NCBI RefSeq assembly: GCF_028356935.1
Contig: NZ_CP102798.1
Span: forward strand, 4,588,001 to 4,652,000
Origin: Lysinibacillus sp. OF-1
Lineage (GTDB): Bacteria > Bacillota > Bacilli > Bacillales_A > Planococcaceae
DNA length: 64,000 nt
Direction: 5' to 3'
The notes beneath the pieces were generated by a model. That model did no database searches, was not told the DNA's origin, and saw nothing but the letters and a program-made list of their open reading frames with translations. A program made the position numbers and the translations under genes. Shown here in pieces: positions 8,982-16,991 of this stretch (its first letter is position 1; every line of letters starts with the position of its first letter).

Positions 8982-9010
8982 TTAACATTTCTAATAATAG
9001 AGGTGAAACT

Positions 9011-9892
9011 ATGCAATACGAAGCTTTAAAAACGTTCGTCACACTAGTTGAGGTCAATAATTTTACGAAAACCTCTGAAATACTTCATATTTCACAGCCA
9101 AGTGTTAGCTTACACATTAAAAACCTAGAACAGGAATTACAAACAACCTTATTTATTCGCTCACCAAAATCCGTGCAAATTACACCAACTGGTGAAATTC
9201 TTTATAAACGAGCGAAGCAAATCATGGCTATAACTGAAGCGGCGAAAGAGGATATTGCGGCCTATCATCAAGAGGTACAAGGTACATTAGTCATTGGAGC
9301 AAGCTTTACGATCGGCGAATATATATTGCCCCCCATCATAGCAAGCTTGCAGCAACAGTTCCCACAACTTGAGCTTCAAATTATTATTGGCAATACGAAA
9401 GAAATCATTCAATATACAAAATTATTGCAAGTTGATATTGGTCTGATAGAAGGGCAAGCACAGGATAATGAACTGGTAATTAAACCATTTATGCAGGATG
9501 AACTATTTATTGTCAGTGCCAGTAATCATCCACTGACAAAGCAACAACCCATTACCCCCGATAAACTTCAACAGCAAAACTGGGTTGCCCGTGAAGAAGG
9601 CTCTGGGACACGTTATTATTTAGATCATTTATTCAGAGCTAACGGTCTACAAATCCAATCACTTTTGACGATTAGTAGTAATCAGGGGGTCAAAGAGAGC
9701 GTTATGCAGGGACTTGGTCTTTCCTTACTATCCGCTTGTGTTATTGAACGTGAATTAAAAAATGAAGATATGACCATTTTGCCCCTTGAAGGACAGCATT
9801 TTCTGCGGACATTTTCTTATCTTTGCTCACCAACGATGAAAAATAAGCGCAATGTCGACATACTCATAGATATATTAATAAAGAAAGCTTAG
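9011..9892 (+). CDS. LysR-family transcriptional regulator, divergent to yeiH
   Basis: The 293-residue protein has an N-terminal winged helix-turn-helix (FTKTSEILHISQPSVSLHIKNLEQEL, residues about 18-43) and a periplasmic-binding-like effector domain (about 90-290). The start at 9011 is preceded by AGAGGTG at 6 bases. A longer upstream frame lacks such a site. By position it probably controls the divergent yeiH-like gene. The last codons form one arm of a hairpin shared with the convergent LysR gene. It resembles the CysL/YwfK group loosely; the effector is unknown. Confidence 0.85.
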   Translation: MQYEALKTFVTLVEVNNFTKTSEILHISQPSVSLHIKNLEQELQTTLFIRSPKSVQITPTGEILYKRAKQIMAITEAAKEDIAAYHQEVQGTLVIGASFTIGEYILPPIIASLQQQFPQLELQIIIGNTKEIIQYTKLLQVDIGLIEGQAQDNELVIKPFMQDELFIVSASNHPLTKQQPITPDKLQQQNWVAREEGSGTRYYLDHLFRANGLQIQSLLTISSNQGVKESVMQGLGLSLLSACVIERELKNEDMTILPLEGQHFLRTFSYLCSPTMKNKRNVDILIDILIKKA

Positions 9893-9924
9893 CTGACTTT
9901 TTCTCGTCGCTAGGCTTTCTTTAT
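9878..9924. terminator. bidirectional terminator made from two convergent gene ends
   Basis: Bases 9878-9893 are repeated inverted at 9909-9924 with one mismatch, and GAC/GTC extends the stem after one bulged base. Both TAG stops (9890-9892 and 9910-9912) lie in the stem, and both proteins end in IKKA or a close variant. The distal arm CTTTCTTTAT supplies the U-rich tract on either strand. Confidence 0.65.
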
Positions 9925-10827
9925 GGTTCTTCTCGTATTCAAACGCTTAGTTTCAATGATTTCCACAAATTTTGTCGCTGCTCTAGAAAGAGGTACTGTT
10001 TTCAAATAACACATACCAATACTCCTTGTTGGAATACTTTCCATTAAGGTTAATTCATAGAGAAGACCTCGCTGGAGATAGTCCTTTGAAAATTCCTTGG
10101 TTACACATGCAATACCGAGATTACTACGAGCAAACTCTAACACCAAATCATGTGAACCTAGCTCAAATTCGGGTTCAATATGGATACCTCTTGCAAAGAG
10201 ATAGTCTTCCACATACTTTCGTGAATTCGATTTTTTCTCTAGAAAGATAAGTGGAAATTTCAAAAGATCCTCATAGCTTAAACTTTTAGACGCAAGTGTC
10301 TTGTATTTCTCCCCACACACGAAGATATCTCGAATATTCGTGCATACGGTTAACTGTAATGTTGAATCTTCTATTGGAAAATTGCAAAATCCGATATCGA
10401 CCTCACCCGATTTAATAAAATTACATATTTCAGATGTTGTACCATTCAACATTTGTAATTTGATATTCGGATACATTGTATGGAATGCTTCTAAATAAGG
10501 CATTAAAAAGAAGCGTGAAATGGTATCCCCTACTCCTAGTTTTAATTGCCCTGTTGTTAAATTTTTAAATTCTAGCAACTTTTCTTCACCAGCATCTAAA
10601 AGCCCTAAAGCTGAATTCGTATATTCAAAGAGAAGACTACCCTCTGTTGTCAGCGTCACACCTTTTGGAGTTCGATTAAAAAGACGTGTTCCAAGCTCCT
10701 TCTCCAATTGCATCATTGCCTGACTAACAGCAGGCTGTGTCATATATAAATCCTTAGCCGCACTCGAAAAGCTATTATTTTTTGCTACAACACTAAAAAT
10801 ACGATATAAATCTAATTTCCCTATCAT
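9910..10827 (-). CDS. LysR-family transcriptional regulator
   Basis: The 305-residue protein has the usual winged helix-turn-helix (FSSAAKDLYMTQPAVSQAMMQLEKELGTRLF, about residues 18-48, seen here as two conserved blocks) and a substrate-binding-like C-terminal domain. AGAGGTG lies 6 bases before the ATG. It is divergent from the CofE-like gene at 10950, and the 122-base gap is the natural place for its operator. An inverted pair TTTTACT/AGTAAAA is visible there. Control of the CofE-like gene is inferred from position only. Confidence 0.85.
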   Translation of the reverse strand: MIGKLDLYRIFSVVAKNNSFSSAAKDLYMTQPAVSQAMMQLEKELGTRLFNRTPKGVTLTTEGSLLFEYTNSALGLLDAGEEKLLEFKNLTTGQLKLGVGDTISRFFLMPYLEAFHTMYPNIKLQMLNGTTSEICNFIKSGEVDIGFCNFPIEDSTLQLTVCTNIRDIFVCGEKYKTLASKSLSYEDLLKFPLIFLEKKSNSRKYVEDYLFARGIHIEPEFELGSHDLVLEFARSNLGIACVTKEFSKDYLQRGLLYELTLMESIPTRSIGMCYLKTVPLSRAATKFVEIIETKRLNTRRTIKKA

Positions 10828-10949
10828 ATAAGCACCTCTTATAGCTATTATATGAACTATTAATTTTACTTATATCATTACTGGAGCGTATAGTAAAATC
10901 ATATGGATTTTATTTCACTTTACGATTGATAGAATGAGGAGAGATTAAG

Positions 10950-12140
10950 TTGGAACGTGTAATCGGTACAGTTGTAAGAGGTCTTCGTGGTCCTATTATT
11001 AACGAAGGCGATAATATTGAACAAATCGTTGTAGATACAGTGTTAAATGCTGCGACAATTGAAGGCTATGCAATCGAGGATCGTGATATTGTCACAGTAA
11101 CTGAATCTGTTGTAGCACGTGCACAAGGTAACTATGCGTCAATAGATGATATCGCTGTAGATGTGGCAGCTAAGTTCGGCGATGATACTGTCGGCGTTAT
11201 TTTCCCGATTTTAAGTCGAAACCGCTTTGCCAACTGTTTACGTGGTATTGCCAAAGGTGTTAAAAAGGTTGTACTAATGCTAAGCTACCCATCCGATGAA
11301 GTAGGTAATCACCTTGTAGATATTGATGAGTTAGATGTAAAAGGCATTAACCCTTGGACAGATACATTAAATGAGGTTGAATTCCGTGAACATTTTGGCT
11401 ACCAAAAACATACATTCACGGGTGTAGATTATATCGAATACTATAAAGAGTTAATTGAAGCAGAAGGCGCTAAATGTGATGTCATCTTCTCTAATAACCC
11501 AAAAACAATTTTAAATTATACAAAGAGTGTATTAACATGTGATATTCATACACGCTTCCGTACAAAGCGCATTTTAACAGCAAACGGTGCTGATAAAGTT
11601 TACAGCCTTGATAATATTTTAGCTGAGTCTATTAATGGGTCTGGCTTCAATGCAGAATATGGTCTTCTTGGCTCTAACAAAGCGACAGAGGATAGTGTAA
11701 AACTATTCCCCCATACTTGTCAGCCGATTGTTGATGGAATCCAAGCAAAAATTAAAGAGGCAACAGGCAAAACGGTAGAAGTCATGATTTATGGTGACGG
11801 TGCATTTAAAGATCCAGTGGGTAAAATTTGGGAGCTTGCAGACCCTGTTGTTTCACCAGCGTTTACGGCTGGATTGCATGGGACACCAAACGAGGTTAAA
11901 TTGAAATACTTAGCAGATAACGACTTTGCTAACCTTCGAGGTGAAGAATTAAAAGCCGCTATTTCTGAATACATTCAAAATAAAGATGAAGATTTAACGG
12001 GTCAAATGGCTGCACAAGGAACAACACCTCGTCGCTTAACAGACCTAATCGGTTCGCTATCTGATCTAACATCTGGCTCAGGTGACAAAGGAACACCTAT
12101 GATTTATATTCAAGGTTACTTCGATAACTATACTAAATAA
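10950..12140 (+). CDS. CofE-like coenzyme F420-0:L-glutamate ligase family protein
   Basis: The 396-residue protein begins GTVVRGLRGPIINEGDNI and continues RDIVTVTESVVARAQGNY, the N-terminal pattern of the F420 ligase (CofE/FbiB) family. It carries further conserved blocks VIFPILSRNRFANCLRGIAK, VLTCDIHTRFRTKR, and EVMIYGDGAFKDPVGKIWE. True CofE enzymes add glutamate to F420-0 with GTP. Firmicutes of this type are not known to make F420, and no other cofactor gene is in the window, so the substrate is probably different. The TTG start follows AGGAGAGA at 6 bases. The divergent LysR gene may regulate it. Confidence 0.75.
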   Translation: MERVIGTVVRGLRGPIINEGDNIEQIVVDTVLNAATIEGYAIEDRDIVTVTESVVARAQGNYASIDDIAVDVAAKFGDDTVGVIFPILSRNRFANCLRGIAKGVKKVVLMLSYPSDEVGNHLVDIDELDVKGINPWTDTLNEVEFREHFGYQKHTFTGVDYIEYYKELIEAEGAKCDVIFSNNPKTILNYTKSVLTCDIHTRFRTKRILTANGADKVYSLDNILAESINGSGFNAEYGLLGSNKATEDSVKLFPHTCQPIVDGIQAKIKEATGKTVEVMIYGDGAFKDPVGKIWELADPVVSPAFTAGLHGTPNEVKLKYLADNDFANLRGEELKAAISEYIQNKDEDLTGQMAAQGTTPRRLTDLIGSLSDLTSGSGDKGTPMIYIQGYFDNYTK

Positions 12141-12141
12141 A

Positions 12142-12180
12142 AAAAATGAACTCTCGTGTAGAAATGAGAGTTCATTTTTA
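12142..12180. terminator. bidirectional terminator between the cofE-like gene and the tRNA-like element
   Basis: AATGAACTCTC (12145-12155) pairs exactly with GAGAGTTCATT (12166-12176). The forward strand continues TTTTATTT. The reverse strand continues with eight T, a strong end for a transcript carrying the tRNA-like element. Confidence 0.85.
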
Positions 12181-12192
12181 TTTACCTTTGCG

Positions 12193-12260
12193 TGAGGATG
12201 ACAGGAATCGAACCTGTAAGCCCTTTTCAAAAGGGATATGCATTCCTTGCACACTTCCTC
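12193..12260 (-). ncRNA. tRNA-like element, possible degenerate or non-translational tRNA
   Basis: On the reverse strand 68 bases fold like a small tRNA. The acceptor strands 12260-12254 and 12200-12194 pair with one A·A mismatch. The T arm is perfect (ACAGG stem, TTCGATT loop, CCTGT). A 4-base anticodon stem CCCT/AGGG holds the 7-base loop TTTGAAA, giving anticodon TGA. The D arm is TGCA/TGCA with only AGGAA in the loop. The variable region is about 3 bases, far too short for a serine tRNA, and the 3' end is not CCA. It lies 94 bases after the RNA ligase stop on the same strand and 12 bases before a strong terminator. TATAAT at 12263-12268 is too close to be its own standard promoter, so readthrough from the repair operon is plausible. 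Confidence 0.5.
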
Positions 12261-12354
12261 ATATTATATATTTTTGGAGTAATTGATTTAGTATTACATT
12301 TTTCTCAGTCCTTTTTATTTAATCTTTAATCAAAGTAATTTTGTTAGATCCATT

Positions 12355-12990
12355 TTATTTTAAGCCATTTGGAATCATTTCTTCCTGTAGCCAATGATCG
12401 CTTGTTTGAACATGTTGCGGTCTCACAAATTTTCCTAAATTATAGCGAAAATCATCATAATGGAATGAGGCAGCGTTTCTAATCACATACCCCTCTTGTT
12501 CACCATCAAAAATGGATTTACCAGTAAATGTCCGTTTTATTTGTTCTTCATCAAAAATACCCCGATATAAAACGGGTACTGTTTCAATACCTAACTCAGC
12601 TGCAAAAGCGACCGTTTCATCCCAACTTAAACAAATATTATCTTCATTCCAAATACTAAATAAATAAAAATAACTTGTTAAGGCTTGATAATAAATGGAA
12701 TGCTTCGCATACATATTTTCTCCACATAAGCGCCAATCATTAGGAATTCGATACGCAAAACTTGCATGAAATGTTTTTATCCAATGTCTAGAAGGATGAT
12801 TGGCTGAATGGATGCTTCTGGCATGCATATAGTCTTTGTAAAGCGTAGTGCCTTCCCCATCTAGTTTTTCAGTGACCACCACTTCTTTTCCTATAAAATG
12901 ATTCACATTTTTAGCAACTTTATCATCATGGGTATAGCCCCTGCTCCAGGGTAAATGAAAGCTTCTTGGGTATTTCATTAATTTCGTCAT
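12355..12990 (-). CDS. RNA ligase family protein (Rnl2-type nucleotidyltransferase core)
   Basis: This 211-residue protein shows the covalent nucleotidyltransferase motifs in order: motif I EKLDGEG with the AMP-accepting Lys42, motif III LCGENMYAKHSI (about 88-99), motif IV EGYVIR (166-171) and motif V GKFVR with Lys187. It would adenylate itself with ATP and seal RNA ends. Its length covers the catalytic core plus little else, so end specificity probably depends on partners. It begins 20 bases after the kinase–HD gene, so the two should be one operon that heals and then seals RNA. GGAAG lies 7 bases before the ATG. A DNA-ligase or capping role is less likely because no OB domain is present. 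Confidence 0.8.
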   Translation of the reverse strand: MTKLMKYPRSFHLPWSRGYTHDDKVAKNVNHFIGKEVVVTEKLDGEGTTLYKDYMHARSIHSANHPSRHWIKTFHASFAYRIPNDWRLCGENMYAKHSIYYQALTSYFYLFSIWNEDNICLSWDETVAFAAELGIETVPVLYRGIFDEEQIKRTFTGKSIFDGEQEGYVIRNAASFHYDDFRYNLGKFVRPQHVQTSDHWLQEEMIPNGLK

Positions 12991-13010
12991 AGTTCCACTT
13001 CCTTTCCTTT

Positions 13011-13967
13011 TTATTTAGCAAATTGATCTGCCTCTCGGAAGAAATAAAGTCTTGTTAATAAATCACCATCTAATAAGTGATAAATTTGGCTTCCGCCTTT
13101 ATCGCCCCCATACTGGATTAACATATGAAATTGCACTAAATGAACAACCTTCAACACAAAATCCTCTTCAAAGCCCAACTCTACGAGAAAATGACAAACC
13201 AATTGGGCAGATACATTTTCATGCCCATAATAGCCATATCGTTGTTGCAATGGTTTATATTTTTTGCAAAATGGTTTGCCGACATCATGGAACAATGCAG
13301 CCAATTGTAGTGCCAGTTTATCGCTTTCCAAGTAGTATTCATTGATATAGGCAAACACGAAATACGTATGCTGACATAGTAAAAATTGATGGTATGGATT
13401 TTCTTGATTGAAATGATAAATTTCTTTAAAAAGTGGGACTGATCGAAGTGTTTGAAACAGTTCTTCATAAGTGGGTTGGCTTTGTATAAGTGAGACAAAT
13501 TGCTGTCGAGAGATATCATAGGGACTTGATTCATGTACAATATGCACTTCATCAAACCCTTCTCCTGCTGTAGGAAACTCTAGATGCTTTCTCATTTTTT
13601 CCATCACCAATAATGGTACATGCCGCTTCCGCCGTTGGTTTCTGGCTACACAGATTGAATAAGGGGTATCAAAGTAATAGCATTCCTTCTTAACCGCACT
13701 CGACAATTTGCGGAGTGCAAACATTCTGCGCTCCCGCTCTATATTGGTGGCATCTACAATGACAGAATAACCTTTTGCCACTAAATCATTCAGACGCTCA
13801 TATAACGTGCGAAAGACTACACGTGATTTTTGCTTGGTGGCATCACCAAACAATTCTTGACGTATTGCATCACTGGAAAGAATAATCGCATTTTCACTTT
13901 TCGCTAGCTGTTTCACAAATGTACTTTTTCCACTTCCAGGCAACCCCACTGTAAAGATTACCTTCAT
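13011..13967 (-). CDS. polynucleotide kinase-like P-loop domain fused to an HD phosphohydrolase domain
   Basis: The 318-residue protein has an N-terminal T4-Pnkp-like kinase (about 1-150) with P-loop GLPGSGKST (8-16), Asp33 in SSDAIR as likely general base, and a basic lid RNQRRKRH. The C-terminal part (about 185-318) is an HD domain with H200, H227-D228 in FHDVGKP, H249 in GHENVSA and downstream histidines. Kinase plus phosphoesterase is the RNA end-healing set: 5'-OH phosphorylation and 2',3'-cyclic-phosphate removal. Characterised HD-Pnk enzymes carry the HD domain first; here the order is reversed. The ligase gene follows at 20 bases. The start at 13967 has GGAGG 8 bases upstream; the earlier GTG lies in the ribosome site. 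Confidence 0.8.
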   Translation of the reverse strand: MKVIFTVGLPGSGKSTFVKQLAKSENAIILSSDAIRQELFGDATKQKSRVVFRTLYERLNDLVAKGYSVIVDATNIERERRMFALRKLSSAVKKECYYFDTPYSICVARNQRRKRHVPLLVMEKMRKHLEFPTAGEGFDEVHIVHESSPYDISRQQFVSLIQSQPTYEELFQTLRSVPLFKEIYHFNQENPYHQFLLCQHTYFVFAYINEYYLESDKLALQLAALFHDVGKPFCKKYKPLQQRYGYYGHENVSAQLVCHFLVELGFEEDFVLKVVHLVQFHMLIQYGGDKGGSQIYHLLDGDLLTRLYFFREADQFAK

Positions 13968-14048
13968 CCTCTGCACCTCCCTTCAAGTTTCTATATCGTA
14001 TTAAAAGAACAATCCTTTAGTTTTCAATACATACTGTAAGCAATTTAA

Positions 14049-14085
14049 AAGGCATGAGCCATTACCACACCAATACTCATGCCTT
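14049..14085. terminator. terminator after the M20 amidohydrolase gene
   Basis: AAGGCATGAG and CTCATGCCTT form a 10-bp stem around a 17-base loop. The reverse strand continues TTTAAATTG just past the amidohydrolase stop, and the forward strand has CATTATTTTTT. Confidence 0.65.
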
Positions 14086-14108
14086 CATTATTTTTTAGCT
14101 TACGTCAC

Positions 14109-15278
14109 TTATGGGCAAAGTGTCCGTGCTATATTTTCAAAGTAACGAACACCATATATAAGAGCTTCTTCATCTACTTTAAAACGAGGATGGTGCAATG
14201 GGTACGCTTCACCAAACTCTACGTTATGTACCCCGATAAATTGCATAGATGAGGGAACAACTTCTGAAAAATCGGCAAAATCCTCTGTGCCAAATATAGG
14301 TTCAGGCAATACCTTCACACCTGTAGCACCAACAATCTCTCCAGCTATACGACGAGATAATGCCGTTAATTCCTTATCATTTGTGACGGAAGGGCAACCT
14401 AGCTCCCAATTAATGTCTACTTTTGCACCGTGCATAGTTGCAATACCTGTCACTATCTTTTCTAAATGTTCTCGTGTATCCACACGAATTTTCGCATCTA
14501 GGGAACGGATTGTTCCTCCAAGCTCTGCTGTATCTGCAATAATATTTAATGCCGTTCCACAGTGAAATTTTGCAACAGTTAAAACAGGTGCATGTGTACT
14601 TGGCACTTTACGTGACACTATTGTTTGTAAAGCTACAACTATTTCAGAACCAATTATTAAAGGATCTATAGCGACCTCTGGTGTTGATGCATGACCGCCA
14701 CGACCATAAATTTTAATTTCAAAATCATCTGCTGCTGCAGTAAATTTACCATCTTTCATAGCAAATTGCCCTACTTCATAATCAGGGCTCACGTGTAAAG
14801 CGAAAGCATAATCGACATTCTCTACTATTCCTAGTGCAACTAGTTGAGCAGCCCCCCCTGGTGTCACCTCTTCAGCATGCTGAAAAACAAAACGAATTTC
14901 TCCATTAAAATTGGTCCCACTCTCAGCCAATGCCTTTGCTGCACCAAGTAACATGGCTGGATGAGCATCATGTCCACACGCATGCATGACCCCTGGATTT
15001 ATTGATTTGAATGGTAGATCCGTTTCTTCTTCAATCGGCAATGCGTCAATATCAGCTCGTAGTAAAATGGTATGTCCTTTATCTTCTGTTTTTGTACCTC
15101 TTAAAAAGGCACATACACTTGTTTCTGTTAAACGTCTTACTTCTAAATGAGGAAACGTTATTAATTGATCATAAATATATTGAGCTGTCTTATGCTCTTG
15201 ATGTGATAATTCAGGATGCATATGCAAATGCCGACGCCATTCAACAACCTGTTGTTTTAAATTAGCCGTTTCTATCAA
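14109..15278 (-). CDS. M20-family metallopeptidase / amidohydrolase
   Basis: The 389-residue enzyme has the M20D pattern: HMHPELSHQE at the start, the metal ligands in MHACGHDAHPAML and FQHAEEVTPGGA, a lid domain IYGRGGHASTP, and the final GTEDFADF and HHPRF blocks. Family members remove acyl or aromatic groups from amino acids or split small peptides in the cytosol. The TTG at 15278 is chosen because AGGAG lies 8 bases upstream; a longer ATG start would overlap the preceding carrier gene. The YfcC carrier gene lies 31 bases upstream, so carrier and hydrolase probably import and cleave the same conjugated substrate. Confidence 0.83.
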   Translation of the reverse strand: MIETANLKQQVVEWRRHLHMHPELSHQEHKTAQYIYDQLITFPHLEVRRLTETSVCAFLRGTKTEDKGHTILLRADIDALPIEEETDLPFKSINPGVMHACGHDAHPAMLLGAAKALAESGTNFNGEIRFVFQHAEEVTPGGAAQLVALGIVENVDYAFALHVSPDYEVGQFAMKDGKFTAAADDFEIKIYGRGGHASTPEVAIDPLIIGSEIVVALQTIVSRKVPSTHAPVLTVAKFHCGTALNIIADTAELGGTIRSLDAKIRVDTREHLEKIVTGIATMHGAKVDINWELGCPSVTNDKELTALSRRIAGEIVGATGVKVLPEPIFGTEDFADFSEVVPSSMQFIGVHNVEFGEAYPLHHPRFKVDEEALIYGVRYFENIARTLCP

Positions 15279-15309
15279 TCTAATCACTCCTAATTTATTA
15301 TTTATTTTA

Positions 15310-16722
15310 TTAAAATGGTCCATAATTTATGAGATGCGCAATGACTAATAAGACAATCGCTAAGCCTGTCTGTATAAGGAAGTAAGGAAATACCCATCTG
15401 AACCATTTTGAAAATGGAATACCTGCTATTGCTAGTCCCGCTAATAAAACACCACTTGTTGGAATGACCATATTTGAAATACCATCACCAAACTGGAAAG
15501 CCAGTACGGCTGTTTGCCTAGTTACACCAATTAAATCGGCTAAAGGCGTCATGATCGGCATCGTTAACGCAGCTTGTCCACTTCCAGAAGGTACTAAGAA
15601 ATTTAAGCAGAGCTGAAGCAAAAACATTCCTATCGCATTGATAGAAGCAGGTAATACACTTACAGTATTTGAAACAAAATGAAGAATAGTATCAATTAAT
15701 CCTCCATTTGTAGTAATAACTAAAATGGTTTGGGCAAATCCGATAATTAATGCCCCTTCTACCATATCCCGGGCACCAGAAATAAACCCTTCAGCCATTT
15801 TATTTGGTCCAATCTTACAAATAATAGACATAATAATGCTGCTTAATAGAAAGACACCGGCAATTTCACTTATATACCATTGATACTTTATTACCCCTAC
15901 AATCAATGCAACAAAATTTCCCAATAATACGAATAGTGCTATCAAATGACGTGGGCTCATCTTAAAGTCTAAATCAATTTTGATGCTCTCTTCTCTTTTA
16001 AACTTTCCGTAAATCCCTTTCGATGGGTCACTCTTCACTTTTTTTGCATGCCTGTATATATAAAGTACTGTCAAACTATAAAAAACGATGAACACAATGA
16101 TTCGATATGACATTCCTGAATACATTGGAAGCTCTGCAATAGTTTGAGCTACACCAATGTTAAATGGGTTCGTAATGCCTGAAGTAAAGCCAGTTGCTAA
16201 TGTACCTAGCATGACGATCGCAAAGCCTGTAATCGCATCCATTCCGAGTGCCATCGTTAACGGGATAATAATCGCTATATAGACAAGCGTATCCTCTGCT
16301 GAGCCAATTAGTGTCCCTAAACTAGCAAATATTAAAACTAGAATAGGGATTAATACGTACTCTTGTTTTCCAAATTTCGAGGCCATAACTTTAATAAAGG
16401 AATCAATAGCTCCAGTCTTTTGCATTACCCCTAAAGCGCCTCCAAATAAAAAGACAAATAAAATAATAGAAGCACCCTCAAGCATTCCCAGATGCACACT
16501 ATTGAATATTTCTAGAAAGCCAATAGGATTTGACTTGATATACTGAAAGGATTCTGGATCTACTATCATTCTGCCATTACTCTCAACTCTTTCATATTGT
16601 CCAGCTGGTAAAATATAGGTCAGTAACGACATGACTAAAATAATAATAAACATTAATACAAATGCATTAATTCCCTTTATCCGTGGTTCATCTTCTTTTT
16701 TATCTTGCTGTAGGTTTACCAT
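15310..16722 (-). CDS. YfcC-family membrane carrier (DcuC/ArsB-like ion transporter superfamily)
   Basis: The 470-residue protein has about 12 membrane helices. Family blocks visible are MSLLTYILPAGQYER near the first helix, GSAEDTLVYIAIIIPL, TNPFNIGVAQTIAELP, LVPSGSGQAALTMPIM and FQFGDGISNMVIPTSG. YfcC proteins are secondary carriers annotated for C4-dicarboxylates or basic amino acids, but substrates are rarely proven. It is the first gene of an operon with the M20 amidohydrolase, suggesting uptake of a peptide or N-acyl amino acid. AGGGGGAG precedes the ATG. Two unusual palindromes about 90-125 bases upstream look like operators. Confidence 0.82.
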   Translation of the reverse strand: MVNLQQDKKEDEPRIKGINAFVLMFIIILVMSLLTYILPAGQYERVESNGRMIVDPESFQYIKSNPIGFLEIFNSVHLGMLEGASIILFVFLFGGALGVMQKTGAIDSFIKVMASKFGKQEYVLIPILVLIFASLGTLIGSAEDTLVYIAIIIPLTMALGMDAITGFAIVMLGTLATGFTSGITNPFNIGVAQTIAELPMYSGMSYRIIVFIVFYSLTVLYIYRHAKKVKSDPSKGIYGKFKREESIKIDLDFKMSPRHLIALFVLLGNFVALIVGVIKYQWYISEIAGVFLLSSIIMSIICKIGPNKMAEGFISGARDMVEGALIIGFAQTILVITTNGGLIDTILHFVSNTVSVLPASINAIGMFLLQLCLNFLVPSGSGQAALTMPIMTPLADLIGVTRQTAVLAFQFGDGISNMVIPTSGVLLAGLAIAGIPFSKWFRWVFPYFLIQTGLAIVLLVIAHLINYGPF

Positions 16723-16809
16723 AACCGTCTCCCCCTAATAATTTTTTCTTTAGCTTTGAACTGAGGCACAGACAACGTATCCATTAAGCATTTCTTACAC
16801 ACCTACAAG

Positions 16810-16846
16810 TTTCCACCAAGCGGAAAAACATTCCGATTAACGGAAA
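16810..16846. promoter_or_regulatory. tandem palindromic operator candidates before the YfcC–M20 operon
   Basis: TTTCCACCAAGCGGAAA (16810-16826) and ATTCCGATTAACGGAAA (16830-16846) share TTCC and GGAAA half-sites. Their centres are 20 bp apart, about two helical turns. They fall 88-124 bases upstream of the carrier start. The motif is not one I can assign to a known Bacillus regulator. Confidence 0.45.
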
Positions 16847-16991
16847 CTTTATACACAAGAATAAAAAACAGAAGATGAAATGTCAATATATTTCGACAAT
16901 TCAGTTAAATTTATTTTTACTTCTAGGACAAATAAAAACTAAATATTAATAACAAATTCTTAAAAAACAGGCATAATGTTAGACTTTCCTA

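Noticed and set aside
12193..12260. Functional tRNA-Ser(TGA) gene
   Set aside because: Serine tRNAs need a long variable arm and an identity D arm. Here the variable region is about 3 bases and the D loop 5, so I list it as tRNA-like only.
13181..13555. Reverse-strand open frame of 124 codons
   Set aside because: It overlaps the kinase–HD gene on the same strand in another frame and has no ribosome site or family pattern.
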